Below, one piece after another: positions 36,357-44,620 of a stretch of 45,967 nucleotides of DNA. The stretch spans positions 1-45,967 of the forward strand of contig CAJOJV010000007.1 in NCBI GenBank assembly GCA_905234995.1, given 5' to 3'. Each line of letters starts with the position of its first letter. Position 1 is the first letter of the stretch. Made by a program: the position numbers and the translations under genes. Under the pieces are notes generated by a model. It was given only the letters and a program-made list of their open reading frames with translations, had not been told where the DNA came from and searched no databases. This DNA comes from an uncultured Eubacterium sp. (GTDB lineage: Bacteria > Bacillota > Clostridia > Oscillospirales > Acutalibacteraceae).

Positions 36357-39300
36357 ATGAAAAAAGCCAAAACAATCTGCAGAAAAACGCTGGCGTTTTT
36401 TCTTTCGGTGCTGATGATTCTTTCAGTATTGCCACTGACCGTTTACGCTGAAGAAAATTTGGGCGAGATAAGCGGTATCAGTGATATTGATATTGACGTT
36501 TCACGGCATTACGGTCATCAGTTGCATACAACGGATGTAAACGGAACTACCTACCCTATGTTCTGTATTGAGTATAACACAACAAGCCCATCCTCATCGT
36601 ATCTGGAAGCGAGGAAAGCGGGTGCAAGTTCAGATGTTATCACGGCGGCTAAATGGATCTTTGCCGGCTATTATTTAGAGCATGGCAACTCTGTTGACTG
36701 GAAAGATATGGCGATGTGTCAGAAAAAGGTTTGGAGTATCTTGGGCAACAATACCACTTGGGATTTTTCAGACAGCGATTATGACGACTGGATTGAAAAT
36801 GCCGAGAGAAATATGGCAAATCTTGATACAAAGCCTTCGTTTAACAACTCAAATGTCGGCACAATCACTGCAGGAACAGCTAAGACAATAACTGACTCCA
36901 ACGGTGTCTTTAAGGACTATCCCGCTTTTACGGTTAATAAAAACGGTATCAAAATGACACATGGAGCAAATTCAAACCAACTGACGATTACGGTTGATAA
37001 AACCTGCACTACAACCTCGTTCAGAATCAATAACGGCGATTTTTATAAGAATGATACAGGTGATGATGACGAGCTTCTGCTCTTTTATCCTTACGGAAGT
37101 GATAACTACCAGAAACTTGTATATTCCGCATATTATGATCCTGTCAGTTTCGCTCTGAACGGAAATGTTGAGGTGCTTGGCTCTGCCAAACTAAAAAAGA
37201 CTTCCGAGGACGGTCAGGTCGGAGGAATTAACTTTACCGTTACGGGTGCAAATTATTCAAAAACGGTATCCACCGACAGTAACGGCGAATGGCAGCTTGA
37301 TTATCTCGTTCCCGGTAATTACACCGTTACGGAAGAAAGCATTGACCGTTATGTAACGCCGAGCAGTAAAACAATTACTGTTAAATCAGGCGGAATTGTT
37401 AGCACATCGTTTAATAACATCCTTAAAAAATTCTGCGTTGAAACTACAAAAGAGGATGCAGAAAAAGGACGGGCGCAGGGCGATGCTTCGCTTGCAGGCG
37501 CGACTTACGGTATCTATGATAACGGCAGGCTCATTGACACCTATACCACAGATGAGAACGGCAAATTCACCACCTCGTATTATGTCTGCGGCGACCATTG
37601 GACAATCAAGGAAATCAGTCCGAGCGAGGGTTATCTGCTTGATAATACGGTTTATGATGTCGGCGCACAGGCACGGCTATATGCCGTTGAATACAACACA
37701 ACGAGCAATACGGTCAAAGAGCAGGTCATCAAGGGTAACATCTCAATTATCAAGCATAGCGATGACGGCTCAACGCAGATTGAAACGCCAGAGCCCGAAG
37801 CAGAGTTTCAGGTATATCTTAAATCCGCAGGCTCATACGCAAATGCAAATGCAGATGAAAGAGATGTGCTTGATTGTAACGAGGACGGCTACGCTAAATC
37901 AAAGGATTTACCCTACGGCATTTATACCGTTCATCAGACAAAGGGCGTTGAAGGTTCCGAGTTCATGCAGGACTTCGATGTGTATATTGCCGAGAACGGC
38001 AATACCTACAAATACCTGATTAACAATGCTCCGTTCAAAGCATATCTCAAAATCACAAAGGTTGACAGAGAAACGGGAAAGACCGTTCCCTACGCAGGCG
38101 CAGGCTTTGAAATCTATGATTCAAGCGGCAATAAGGTATCGCAGACCTTCACTTACCCGAAAAAGACAACCATCAGCACCTATTACACTAATGCGGACGG
38201 TTATCTTATTACCCCTGAAAAGCTTGACTATGGCAAGAATTACACGCTCGTTGAGGTGCAGGCTCCGTATGGCTATGTGCTTGACAGTACGCCTATCAAG
38301 TTTGATGTAACGAGAGATAATTCCGAGATTGAGGATGCTTTAACCATTATTAAGGTTAAGCGTGATAATGTCGCTCAAAAAGGTGTTATTGAAGTAACAA
38401 AATCAGGCGAGGTATTCGCAAGTGTTGAGAACACGAACAATATCTATACTCCTGTTTATGAGGTGCAAAATCTTAAAGGCGCTGTGTATCAGGTATTTGC
38501 CGCAGAGAATATTAAGACTCCTGACGGAACACTCCGCTATCAGCAGGGCGAACAGGTTGACGAAATCACTACGGGCAATGATGGTATCGCTAAAACAAAG
38601 CAGCTTTATCTTGGCAAGTATACCGTAGTTGAAAAGACTGCACCTGTTAATTTTGTCAATGCAAATCAGCAGTATGATGTTGAGCTTGTCTATGCAGGAC
38701 AGAATGTCGCTGTAACAAGCACGGCACTCTCCGTTTACAACGAAAGACAGAAGGTTACAACTTCACTTTCAAAGGTTATGCAGACAGATGAAACCTACAA
38801 AATTGGAATGAACGATGAAATTCTTTCCGTTCAGTTCGGTATTTATGCTGCCGAAGAAATAAAGGCGGCAGACGGCTCGGTTATCCCTGCCGATGGTTTA
38901 ATCACACTTGCTAATTGCGATAAGGACGGCAACATTGCCTTCGATTGCGACCTGCCTATCGGCTTCAAGTGGTACGCAAAGGAAATTGCTACCGATAAGC
39001 ACTATATCCTCTCCGATGAACAGCATTTCTTTGATACGGAATATGCAGGACAGGAAACGGCAGTTATTGACATTAAGCTCAATGACGGCGAACCTATAGC
39101 CAACGACCTTATTTACGGTAAGGTAACGGGCTACAAGATTGACCGTGAAACCGAAAAGCCGATTAAAGATGTTGTTTTCGGTATCTTTAAGGGCGATGAA
39201 ACCGAATACACCGAAAAGACGGCGATTACAACCGCCACCACCGATGAAAACGGCGTATTTGAATTTATCAATATACCATTCGGTGCTTGGATTATTCGTG

Positions 39301-39551
39301 AGTTGAAGCCTGCTGAGAACTATCTTGAAAACACGGATTTGTATCACATTGATGTGGATCGTAATGAAAAAGCAATCGAGATAACCGTGTTTAATGACAG
39401 AATACCTGAAACGGTAACGGAAATCCCCAAAACAGGCGATGACAGTAATTACCGAACGCTCATTACAATCATCAGTGGAAGCGTTTTCGCTGCACTCTGT
39501 TTGGCGTATTACCTTATCCGTAAGAAGAAAAAAGATGAGGGAGGAGATTAA
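36357..39551 (+). CDS. Thioester- and Cna-B/SpaA-like repeat surface adhesin with IPKTG sorting signal
   Basis: The product has 1064 residues. A signal peptide covers residues 1-31. The next 150 residues look like a thioester domain: Cys70 in MFCIEYN and Gln122 in CQKKVW fit the Cys and Gln that form the internal thioester in Gram-positive covalent adhesins. About seven Cna-B/prealbumin-like beta modules follow, each with a V/I-x-K-T/V strand, a GxxFxIY core and a final E residue in KEIS, VEVQ, VEKT, KEIA or REL; these suit isopeptide bonds. The C-terminus has EIPKTGDD, a membrane span and RKKKKDEGGD, a sortase signal. It resembles ICE-encoded VaFE/SpaA proteins. No sortase is in the window. 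AAAGGAGG precedes the ATG. Confidence 0.85.
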   Translation: MKKAKTICRKTLAFFLSVLMILSVLPLTVYAEENLGEISGISDIDIDVSRHYGHQLHTTDVNGTTYPMFCIEYNTTSPSSSYLEARKAGASSDVITAAKWIFAGYYLEHGNSVDWKDMAMCQKKVWSILGNNTTWDFSDSDYDDWIENAERNMANLDTKPSFNNSNVGTITAGTAKTITDSNGVFKDYPAFTVNKNGIKMTHGANSNQLTITVDKTCTTTSFRINNGDFYKNDTGDDDELLLFYPYGSDNYQKLVYSAYYDPVSFALNGNVEVLGSAKLKKTSEDGQVGGINFTVTGANYSKTVSTDSNGEWQLDYLVPGNYTVTEESIDRYVTPSSKTITVKSGGIVSTSFNNILKKFCVETTKEDAEKGRAQGDASLAGATYGIYDNGRLIDTYTTDENGKFTTSYYVCGDHWTIKEISPSEGYLLDNTVYDVGAQARLYAVEYNTTSNTVKEQVIKGNISIIKHSDDGSTQIETPEPEAEFQVYLKSAGSYANANADERDVLDCNEDGYAKSKDLPYGIYTVHQTKGVEGSEFMQDFDVYIAENGNTYKYLINNAPFKAYLKITKVDRETGKTVPYAGAGFEIYDSSGNKVSQTFTYPKKTTISTYYTNADGYLITPEKLDYGKNYTLVEVQAPYGYVLDSTPIKFDVTRDNSEIEDALTIIKVKRDNVAQKGVIEVTKSGEVFASVENTNNIYTPVYEVQNLKGAVYQVFAAENIKTPDGTLRYQQGEQVDEITTGNDGIAKTKQLYLGKYTVVEKTAPVNFVNANQQYDVELVYAGQNVAVTSTALSVYNERQKVTTSLSKVMQTDETYKIGMNDEILSVQFGIYAAEEIKAADGSVIPADGLITLANCDKDGNIAFDCDLPIGFKWYAKEIATDKHYILSDEQHFFDTEYAGQETAVIDIKLNDGEPIANDLIYGKVTGYKIDRETEKPIKDVVFGIFKGDETEYTEKTAITTATTDENGVFEFINIPFGAWIIRELKPAENYLENTDLYHIDVDRNEKAIEITVFNDRIPETVTEIPKTGDDSNYRTLITIISGSVFAALCLAYYLIRKKKKDEGGD

Positions 39552-39553
39552 CA

Positions 39554-39646
39554 ATGACTGCAAAGGCAATAATCGGGATTGCTGTTGTTGCACTTGTAAT
39601 CGTAGCAATCGTTGTTATGCAGCTGAAAAATAAAAAACGCGATTAG
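39554..39646 (+). CDS. Single-span membrane microprotein (30 residues)
   Basis: The ATG lies 3 bases after the adhesin stop, and its GGAGG site sits inside the end of the adhesin gene, so it is likely translated by coupling. The product is one hydrophobic helix (IIGIAVVALVIVAIVVM) with a basic tail KNKKRD, giving a predicted N-out, C-in orientation. I know no family for it. It may assist adhesin anchoring or the membrane protein encoded 15 bases later. Confidence 0.6.
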   Translation: MTAKAIIGIAVVALVIVAIVVMQLKNKKRD

Positions 39647-39661
39647 CAGAAAGGCTTATAT

Positions 39662-40555
39662 ATGAACAACACAGAAAACACTTATACCGTCATTGATTTC
39701 AAGGTTAAAGGATATGATAAAAGGCTTTACCGCAAGAAAAACGCAGACGAGTTTTGTTACCTGACAAAGAAAGGGTTTAAGAATTTTTCGGAAGTTTCTG
39801 AAAACCCTCCCGATGTTATCGGCGATGTGTTTATCAGGCACAGTAAGCATAGGAAAAGCAATAAGCAAGCTGATGTAACAGGAACTATCATCCTTCCGTA
39901 TTCTAACCGCTCTGGTAAAACAGGCAATGAATATCCGCTGCGTCAATTTAAGAAGCAGTGGCGCAGAACTATCGGTTACGCAGAGCTTGACAATCATCAG
40001 TTTGTAAGGCTTGTAAAATACGATGTCAGATTTTTGCTTATTGTTCTTTTAATCCTGCTTGCCTTGATTCCATTCTTTCTAAAATCCGGCTCGGATATTT
40101 CGCCAATAAGTATTAACACGGGCGAAACCATAACCGAAGAGTACGAAGCGCCGGAGGAAACCCCAATTTGCTACTACGAACCGTTTGAAGAAGTAACTAC
40201 CCTTTCTGCTGATAATCCCGAAATATTCTTAAAGAATGTTTCGTCAAATGCGGAAACATATTTCGTTTCGTATGAAATTTATATTAACGGAAATCCGTTA
40301 AAGGATGAAAGCGGAAACAACTTTTCAACGGGTGCATTACCACCAGATAGGCAAGTTAACATTAACCTTTGGAATCAACTTGATGCTGGCAATTATCAGC
40401 TTGAAGTTAAAGCTACTGATTATGATTATAGCATTTTAACCGAGCTTAATGAGAACAAAGATAAATACAGCGAGAAAGAATACCAATCGCTGTTGAACGA
40501 GGCAACAATGCCCGTTCATCACACCTTAAGTACAACACTAATTATTTCAAAATAA
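39662..40555 (+). CDS. Single-pass membrane protein of unknown function
   Basis: The product has 297 residues. A basic cytoplasmic N-terminal domain (residues 1-120, with many Lys and Arg) precedes one membrane helix (about residues 124-140). An extracellular beta-type domain of 150 residues follows (NVSSNAETYFVSYEIYINGNPL, GNYQLEVKAT), which looks like an immunoglobulin-like or carbohydrate-binding-like sandwich. The large cytoplasmic domain ahead of a single span is reminiscent of anchored assembly or signalling factors. No catalytic motif is seen. It lies between the microprotein and a secreted LRR protein in an apparent operon. Confidence 0.7.
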   Translation: MNNTENTYTVIDFKVKGYDKRLYRKKNADEFCYLTKKGFKNFSEVSENPPDVIGDVFIRHSKHRKSNKQADVTGTIILPYSNRSGKTGNEYPLRQFKKQWRRTIGYAELDNHQFVRLVKYDVRFLLIVLLILLALIPFFLKSGSDISPISINTGETITEEYEAPEETPICYYEPFEEVTTLSADNPEIFLKNVSSNAETYFVSYEIYINGNPLKDESGNNFSTGALPPDRQVNINLWNQLDAGNYQLEVKATDYDYSILTELNENKDKYSEKEYQSLLNEATMPVHHTLSTTLIISK

Positions 40556-40570
40556 GAAAGGATTTTTACT

Positions 40571-42238
40571 ATGAAAAATAAAACCAATTCAAGAGTTATT
40601 GCGATTGTACTCGCAATGCTTACTATTATCTCATCCGCAATCCCTGCTTTTGCTGCAGACATGGAAATTTACACTTATGACGGTAACGATATTATCAGTT
40701 CCGTTAATGTAACAGCCACTATTGCAGACGGTTCGGATGTGTACGATCCTGAAAACCCCGATGCCGGCGATGACGGCTTCGTTAACGGTAAGATTCAGGT
40801 AGGTGTACCCACATCAATCACAATTAACGGTACGGCTGATGCAGACGGTTATTATGTCGGCTCTGCATCAGGCAAGGTCAAGGGAAACATTTCAGGCGCT
40901 ACTGTAATCAGTGTTGTCCCCGACAGCGAAGTAACGCTTCAGGCTCAAGGCAAAACAGATGTAACTGCACCTATCGAGCAGGACTATACTCAGTTCGTCG
41001 TTTCAACTTCTGAATATTCAGGCGCAAAAGTCAACAAATATGTCACGCCGGAATTCAATGACAATGCTGTTTTTGATGTAACAATTAAGACAAAGGATCT
41101 CTCGGCAGGTACTTGGTCAGGTGCATTCAACTATAATATCTCTGTTGTTAATACAACTGTTGCTTCGCTCGGAAACAGAGTAACTTCATGGAATGTCTCT
41201 GCAACAGACGAAGACAATGTTTGGATGTCATACTATCAGGCAAACACCAGACAGGCAACCGCCCCCACAAGAGGCGGCACAACCATTGAGAAATACGAAG
41301 ATGGTACTGTCGTTATTTCGGGAACAGGCAATATGGAAGATTCCGTAAACAAGCATTTCTTCGATCTTGATGCAATGACCAAGCAGCTCAATATTCTCAT
41401 CTGGGATTATTTAGAAGAGAATCTCTCTGAAGATGAATATAGTGCAATCACTGCCATTGTTCCCGAAGGCACACAGACTTGGTATTACACTGCAGCGCGT
41501 GTGCTCAATTCCAATCTTTCAGACTATACTACTGCAAGCAGTATTGTAAGGAAGTTCAGCGAGGCAGAAGACTATGCAATGCGCAGAGTATCTGCCAACG
41601 ACTATATGTTATACGTTCCCAAGAGAGTGATTGTTATGGATGGTGTAACCAACATTTCAGAAAGCGCATTCAACAGTTGTACATTTCTGACCGAGGTTGA
41701 CCTTGGAAACACGATTAAATCAATCGAAAATTATGCGTTTACCAACTGCTACAACATTGAAGGAATTATAATTCCTGATGGCTGTGAAAAAATCGGAGAT
41801 GCATTTGGAGTAACACATAAAATCGATGTGTTAAACATTCCGGCAAGCGTAAAAGAACTTGCCGGTTCCGTGGCTTTTGCCTATAAGAAGCTGGAGATTG
41901 ATCCTGCAAACCCGTACTATTTCCTTGAAGACGGCGTTATTTATACCAAAGATGGAAAGACTCTTTACGGATTAACCAAAGACTCGTCAAGCGACTTGGT
42001 TATTCGTGAAGGCGTTGAAACCATCAATAACGGTGTGTTCCAGAAGAAGATGAATTCTCTTACTCTGCCGTCAACGCTGAAAGAAATGAGTTATGGGGTA
42101 TTTGGTAACTACTCAAATCTTGAAGTTATCTGTAAATCTCAAAGGGCTTATGATATCATGATGGATCTTATTGCGGCAAAAGAGAACACTTCAATGGCGT
42201 TCAAAGGAACAGTAACATTATCGACTGATGAACGATAA
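40571..42238 (+). CDS. Secreted protein with TasA-like beta domain and BspA-type LRRs
   Basis: The product has 555 residues. A signal peptide ends at AFA (residues 26-28). Residues 30-200 form a beta-rich domain that recalls surface-layer or camelysin/TasA-like modules (TVTLQAQG-type strands, ending LSAGTWSGAFNYNISV). Residues 350-540 carry BspA-type LRRs (ITNISESAFNSCTFLTEVDLGNTI, IKSIENYAFTNCYNIEGIIIP). There is no cell-wall anchor, so it may be released or bound to the adhesin or to the membrane protein upstream. The function is inferred as adhesion or mating-partner contact. AAGAAAGGA precedes the ATG. A hairpin follows at 42266. Confidence 0.75.
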   Translation: MKNKTNSRVIAIVLAMLTIISSAIPAFAADMEIYTYDGNDIISSVNVTATIADGSDVYDPENPDAGDDGFVNGKIQVGVPTSITINGTADADGYYVGSASGKVKGNISGATVISVVPDSEVTLQAQGKTDVTAPIEQDYTQFVVSTSEYSGAKVNKYVTPEFNDNAVFDVTIKTKDLSAGTWSGAFNYNISVVNTTVASLGNRVTSWNVSATDEDNVWMSYYQANTRQATAPTRGGTTIEKYEDGTVVISGTGNMEDSVNKHFFDLDAMTKQLNILIWDYLEENLSEDEYSAITAIVPEGTQTWYYTAARVLNSNLSDYTTASSIVRKFSEAEDYAMRRVSANDYMLYVPKRVIVMDGVTNISESAFNSCTFLTEVDLGNTIKSIENYAFTNCYNIEGIIIPDGCEKIGDAFGVTHKIDVLNIPASVKELAGSVAFAYKKLEIDPANPYYFLEDGVIYTKDGKTLYGLTKDSSSDLVIREGVETINNGVFQKKMNSLTLPSTLKEMSYGVFGNYSNLEVICKSQRAYDIMMDLIAAKENTSMAFKGTVTLSTDER

Positions 42239-42265
42239 TCATTATAACTGAACAAAAATTATAGG

Positions 42266-42288
42266 GCGGTCAGGTTTAACCTGGCCGC
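42266..42288 (+). other. Hairpin between the LRR gene and the ICE protein run
   Basis: GCGGTCAGG and CCTGGCCGC pair over 9 bp (one G-T pair) around a 5-base loop. No T-run follows. It lies 6 bases before the next ATG and may act on translation of the 42295 gene or on mRNA stability. Confidence 0.5.
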
Positions 42289-42294
42289 TTAACT

Positions 42295-42900
42295 ATGAAG
42301 GAAGTGATTGCATTGAACAACGATATAATTACCATTGACGGCTATACTGTTATTCACTCTTTTTTTGTCGGCGAGAAAAATGTAATTGTTGCTGAAAACC
42401 TGAAAGCAGATTATCGTTTTCTTTGCGCCTATCTTGAAGAAAACGAGGTGTTCAGTCAGTTTACCGATTGCGCTTTAAGCAACGATTATCTTGAGATAAT
42501 GACGCTCTACTGCGACAGGGCAAAGGAACAGGTAACTAATTGCAAGGAGCAAAGCCTCGGCGACATAACGGTTATAACGCCGGATATGTGCAGAAAGCTG
42601 AACGAAGGAGAAACCTACAAAGGCAAGGTTGTAGCGTTAAAGCCGGAGAGCCTGCGCCGTGAATATGAAAATGCAGAAAATCAGTTATATTATGCCGTAA
42701 GCGGCAACGGCCTCAACCCTAAAGGCTTGGGGACGAAGATTTACGCATATAATATTGCGACAAAAGCACACCACTATATCCGCAATTACGATGTTCTCGG
42801 CGTTGTGGATAAGGACAAACTGCCCGAATGGGCAAAGCCTAAACTTACCAAAATAAAAAAGGAAATCAAGGAAAAGGAGGAAAGACGAAATGAGCGATAA
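42295..42900 (+). CDS. ICE-associated hypothetical protein (about 200 residues)
   Basis: I recognise no named family. The N-terminal half is a mixed fold with CAYLEENEVFSQF. The C-terminal half includes an ENQLYYAVSGNGLNPKGLGTKIYAYNIATKAHHYIRNYDVLGVV segment of a kind seen in other Clostridia ICE proteins, ending in a charged Lys/Glu helix. ATG at 42295 has no ribosome site. A TTG at 42313, with AAGGAAGTG ahead of it, would remove six residues and may be the true start. It overlaps the next gene by 11 bases, in the style of a dense ICE operon. Confidence 0.65.
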   Translation: MKEVIALNNDIITIDGYTVIHSFFVGEKNVIVAENLKADYRFLCAYLEENEVFSQFTDCALSNDYLEIMTLYCDRAKEQVTNCKEQSLGDITVITPDMCRKLNEGETYKGKVVALKPESLRREYENAENQLYYAVSGNGLNPKGLGTKIYAYNIATKAHHYIRNYDVLGVVDKDKLPEWAKPKLTKIKKEIKEKEERRNER

Positions 42901-43177
42901 AATCGTTAATCAGGGATATGTCATTGAACAGGAACTCCATATCAGTAACGCTGTTATCGTTCTCGGCGTTAATCCCAACCTTGTGGACAAGGAACACACT
43001 ACACCTTATGTCACTTGGGAAACCGATAAAGACAAAAAGGACTTTTATTGGGGACATTATTTCAAGGACAGATATTCTGCCGAGCGTGACCTTGTAAAAA
43101 GAGGTAACGAAAAGGTTCGCTATTTTGATCGTATTACCGGTTTTCATAAACAGCAGACGGAGCGTGATGCCCGATGA
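42890..43177 (+). CDS. Small ICE protein, paralogue A (95 residues)
   Basis: The product has 95 residues, with a strong AAGGAGG ribosome site inside the upstream gene. It has no signal or membrane helix. It shares its layout with the next gene product: L-x-I-x-N-V/A near the start, a GxxxN turn, an FYW/FAWxxxF segment, and YSA-x-x-D-x-V-x-R near the end. The pair looks like a tandem duplication. It ends in an ATGA overlap with its paralogue. Function is unknown; small Trp/Tyr-rich ICE proteins often accompany DNA-processing genes. Confidence 0.65.
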   Translation: MSDKIVNQGYVIEQELHISNAVIVLGVNPNLVDKEHTTPYVTWETDKDKKDFYWGHYFKDRYSAERDLVKRGNEKVRYFDRITGFHKQQTERDAR

Positions 43178-43440
43178 AAAAACGATATTTCAGATATAAG
43201 ATTATTCAGACATTGCCAATCGGCAATGTCACTTTTTATATCGGCTACAAGAAGAATGACCGTTATAAGTACGCTACCTTTTTCAAGCGTGATAATAACA
43301 CTGATTTCGCTTGGATACGCTTTTTCAACGACTTATACTCTGCCCAAAAGGATATAGTTGACCGAGCGTACAGAGAAATACCAAACCTTGATTTTAATCT
43401 TGAAATGAAGGAGAAAACGATATATGGCGACAAAACCTAA
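43174..43440 (+). CDS. Small ICE protein, paralogue B (88 residues)
   Basis: The product has 88 residues and is similar in pattern to the preceding gene product: LPIGNVTFYIGY, FAWIRFFNDLYSAQKDIVDR and a final NLD correspond to LHISNAVIVLGV, FYWGHYFKDRYSAERDLVKR and RYFD. The duplication has kept the YSA..D.V.R element best, which suggests that it matters. Start and stop overlap neighbours on both sides (ATGA upstream, 17 bases downstream). Function is unknown. Confidence 0.65.
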   Translation: MKKRYFRYKIIQTLPIGNVTFYIGYKKNDRYKYATFFKRDNNTDFAWIRFFNDLYSAQKDIVDRAYREIPNLDFNLEMKEKTIYGDKT

Positions 43441-43666
43441 ACTTGCAAAAGGCAAGGTTATGGAAAAACTGCGTGACGCAGGATACAAGGATGAAAAGCA
43501 ACTGGCTTCGCTTGATGAATCGCTAATCTTTAACATAGATTTTACAAGAGAGGAACTCATTGTTGCATATCAAATCAGAGATGCAACAAAGAAAGGTGTG
43601 CTGTATTCCTATCTCATCAATCCGAATGTTGACCTTTCTCCGCCGAAGAAGGAGAAAAAGAAATGA
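43424..43666 (+). CDS. Small basic ICE protein (80 residues)
   Basis: The product has 80 residues and is highly charged. Its N-terminal AKGKVMEKLRDAGYKDEKQLASL looks like a short helix-hairpin, and it ends in PPKKEKKK. It overlaps the previous gene by 17 bases and the next by 4 (ATGA). It has no recognised family. Its basic tail could bind nucleic acid. The ribosome site GAAGGAG supports the ATG. Confidence 0.6.
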   Translation: MATKPKLAKGKVMEKLRDAGYKDEKQLASLDESLIFNIDFTREELIVAYQIRDATKKGVLYSYLINPNVDLSPPKKEKKK

Positions 43667-44613
43667 GCAATTACACAATAAGACCGTTTACCAAAGCAGA
43701 ACAGCTTTATGCGTATCGGCAAAGTCAGCAAATTGCCGGACAAACGGGCTTTTACGGATATTATCACGGAGATTTCGGAAAAAGAGGCGATGATTACAAT
43801 GCCGTTTGGATTAACAACAATGCAAACGAAATGACAGATGATTTTCGTAATGATTTAGCAGATGTTATGAAAACTCTCGGCGAAAACGGTCAACCGCTTT
43901 TTGACAGAAACGCTATGCAAGAGTATTGCAGAACAAACCCCGACTCTCATTTTAAGGGAGCTTTCGGTTATGAGTACGGCTTTCGTCTGAAAACGGATAA
44001 GTATTCATACATTATCCGTATGGAACCGTTTTGCTTGGGTGATTATGACTTTTATATATTCGCATACGATACTCGTTTGCTTGATAACCATATAAAAAAC
44101 GCATCCAAAGGTATTAACTTTATCACATCAGCTTACAAGCATCTGTTTAATCTTGAGGACGGCGATTCTATCATTGTTCAATACGCTGACGGCGAAAGAA
44201 AAGTAAAGGAGTGCCGATTTATTGATGAATACCATACGCAGATTGACAAAATGATATACCACAACTGTCAGTTTGCGGAAATCATTGAAAGAAACGGTGC
44301 AACTGTAATACCATATCGAAAATCTTTGCCTTATAAAGCATTTCACTACAATGCCGAAAGAAAAAAGATTGAAATCGCGGCAAAGGGTGAGGATAAAGTT
44401 AAAGTGGTTGACGCTCCTTCAAATGATGATGAAAAGAACAGAGAATATGTTAATGAACGAAATAAAGAATTCGGAGCAGATAAAAAGCAGGTTGCAGCGA
44501 TGATGGTCGGAAGTATTCTCGGATGGGATGATAAAGGTGCTGACCCGAGAAACTATGACGATGACGGTAAGTTTATAAAAAACGCAAAACACAAGGACAC
44601 TCCGGAAAGGTAG
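43663..44613 (+). CDS. Conserved ICE protein of about 316 residues
   Basis: I recognise the arrangement but no official name. It opens with TIRPFTKAEQLYAYRQSQQIAGQTGFYGYYHGDFG, followed by a mixed alpha/beta core (YSYIIRMEPFCLGDYDFYIFAYDTRLLDNHI) and a charged C-terminal tail. Close relatives sit in Clostridia conjugative elements just ahead of the large ArdC/helicase-type gene, as here. Its role in transfer or host take-over is unknown. It overlaps the 43424 gene by ATGA and ends 7 bases before the giant gene. Confidence 0.7.
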   Translation: MSNYTIRPFTKAEQLYAYRQSQQIAGQTGFYGYYHGDFGKRGDDYNAVWINNNANEMTDDFRNDLADVMKTLGENGQPLFDRNAMQEYCRTNPDSHFKGAFGYEYGFRLKTDKYSYIIRMEPFCLGDYDFYIFAYDTRLLDNHIKNASKGINFITSAYKHLFNLEDGDSIIVQYADGERKVKECRFIDEYHTQIDKMIYHNCQFAEIIERNGATVIPYRKSLPYKAFHYNAERKKIEIAAKGEDKVKVVDAPSNDDEKNREYVNERNKEFGADKKQVAAMMVGSILGWDDKGADPRNYDDDGKFIKNAKHKDTPER

Positions 44614-44620
44614 GTGCGTA

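Noticed and set aside
37396-38019. 207-codon open frame inside the adhesin gene
   Set aside because: Unlike the TnpV-like case it has no ribosome site and no family pattern, and the adhesin frame shows ordered domains throughout.
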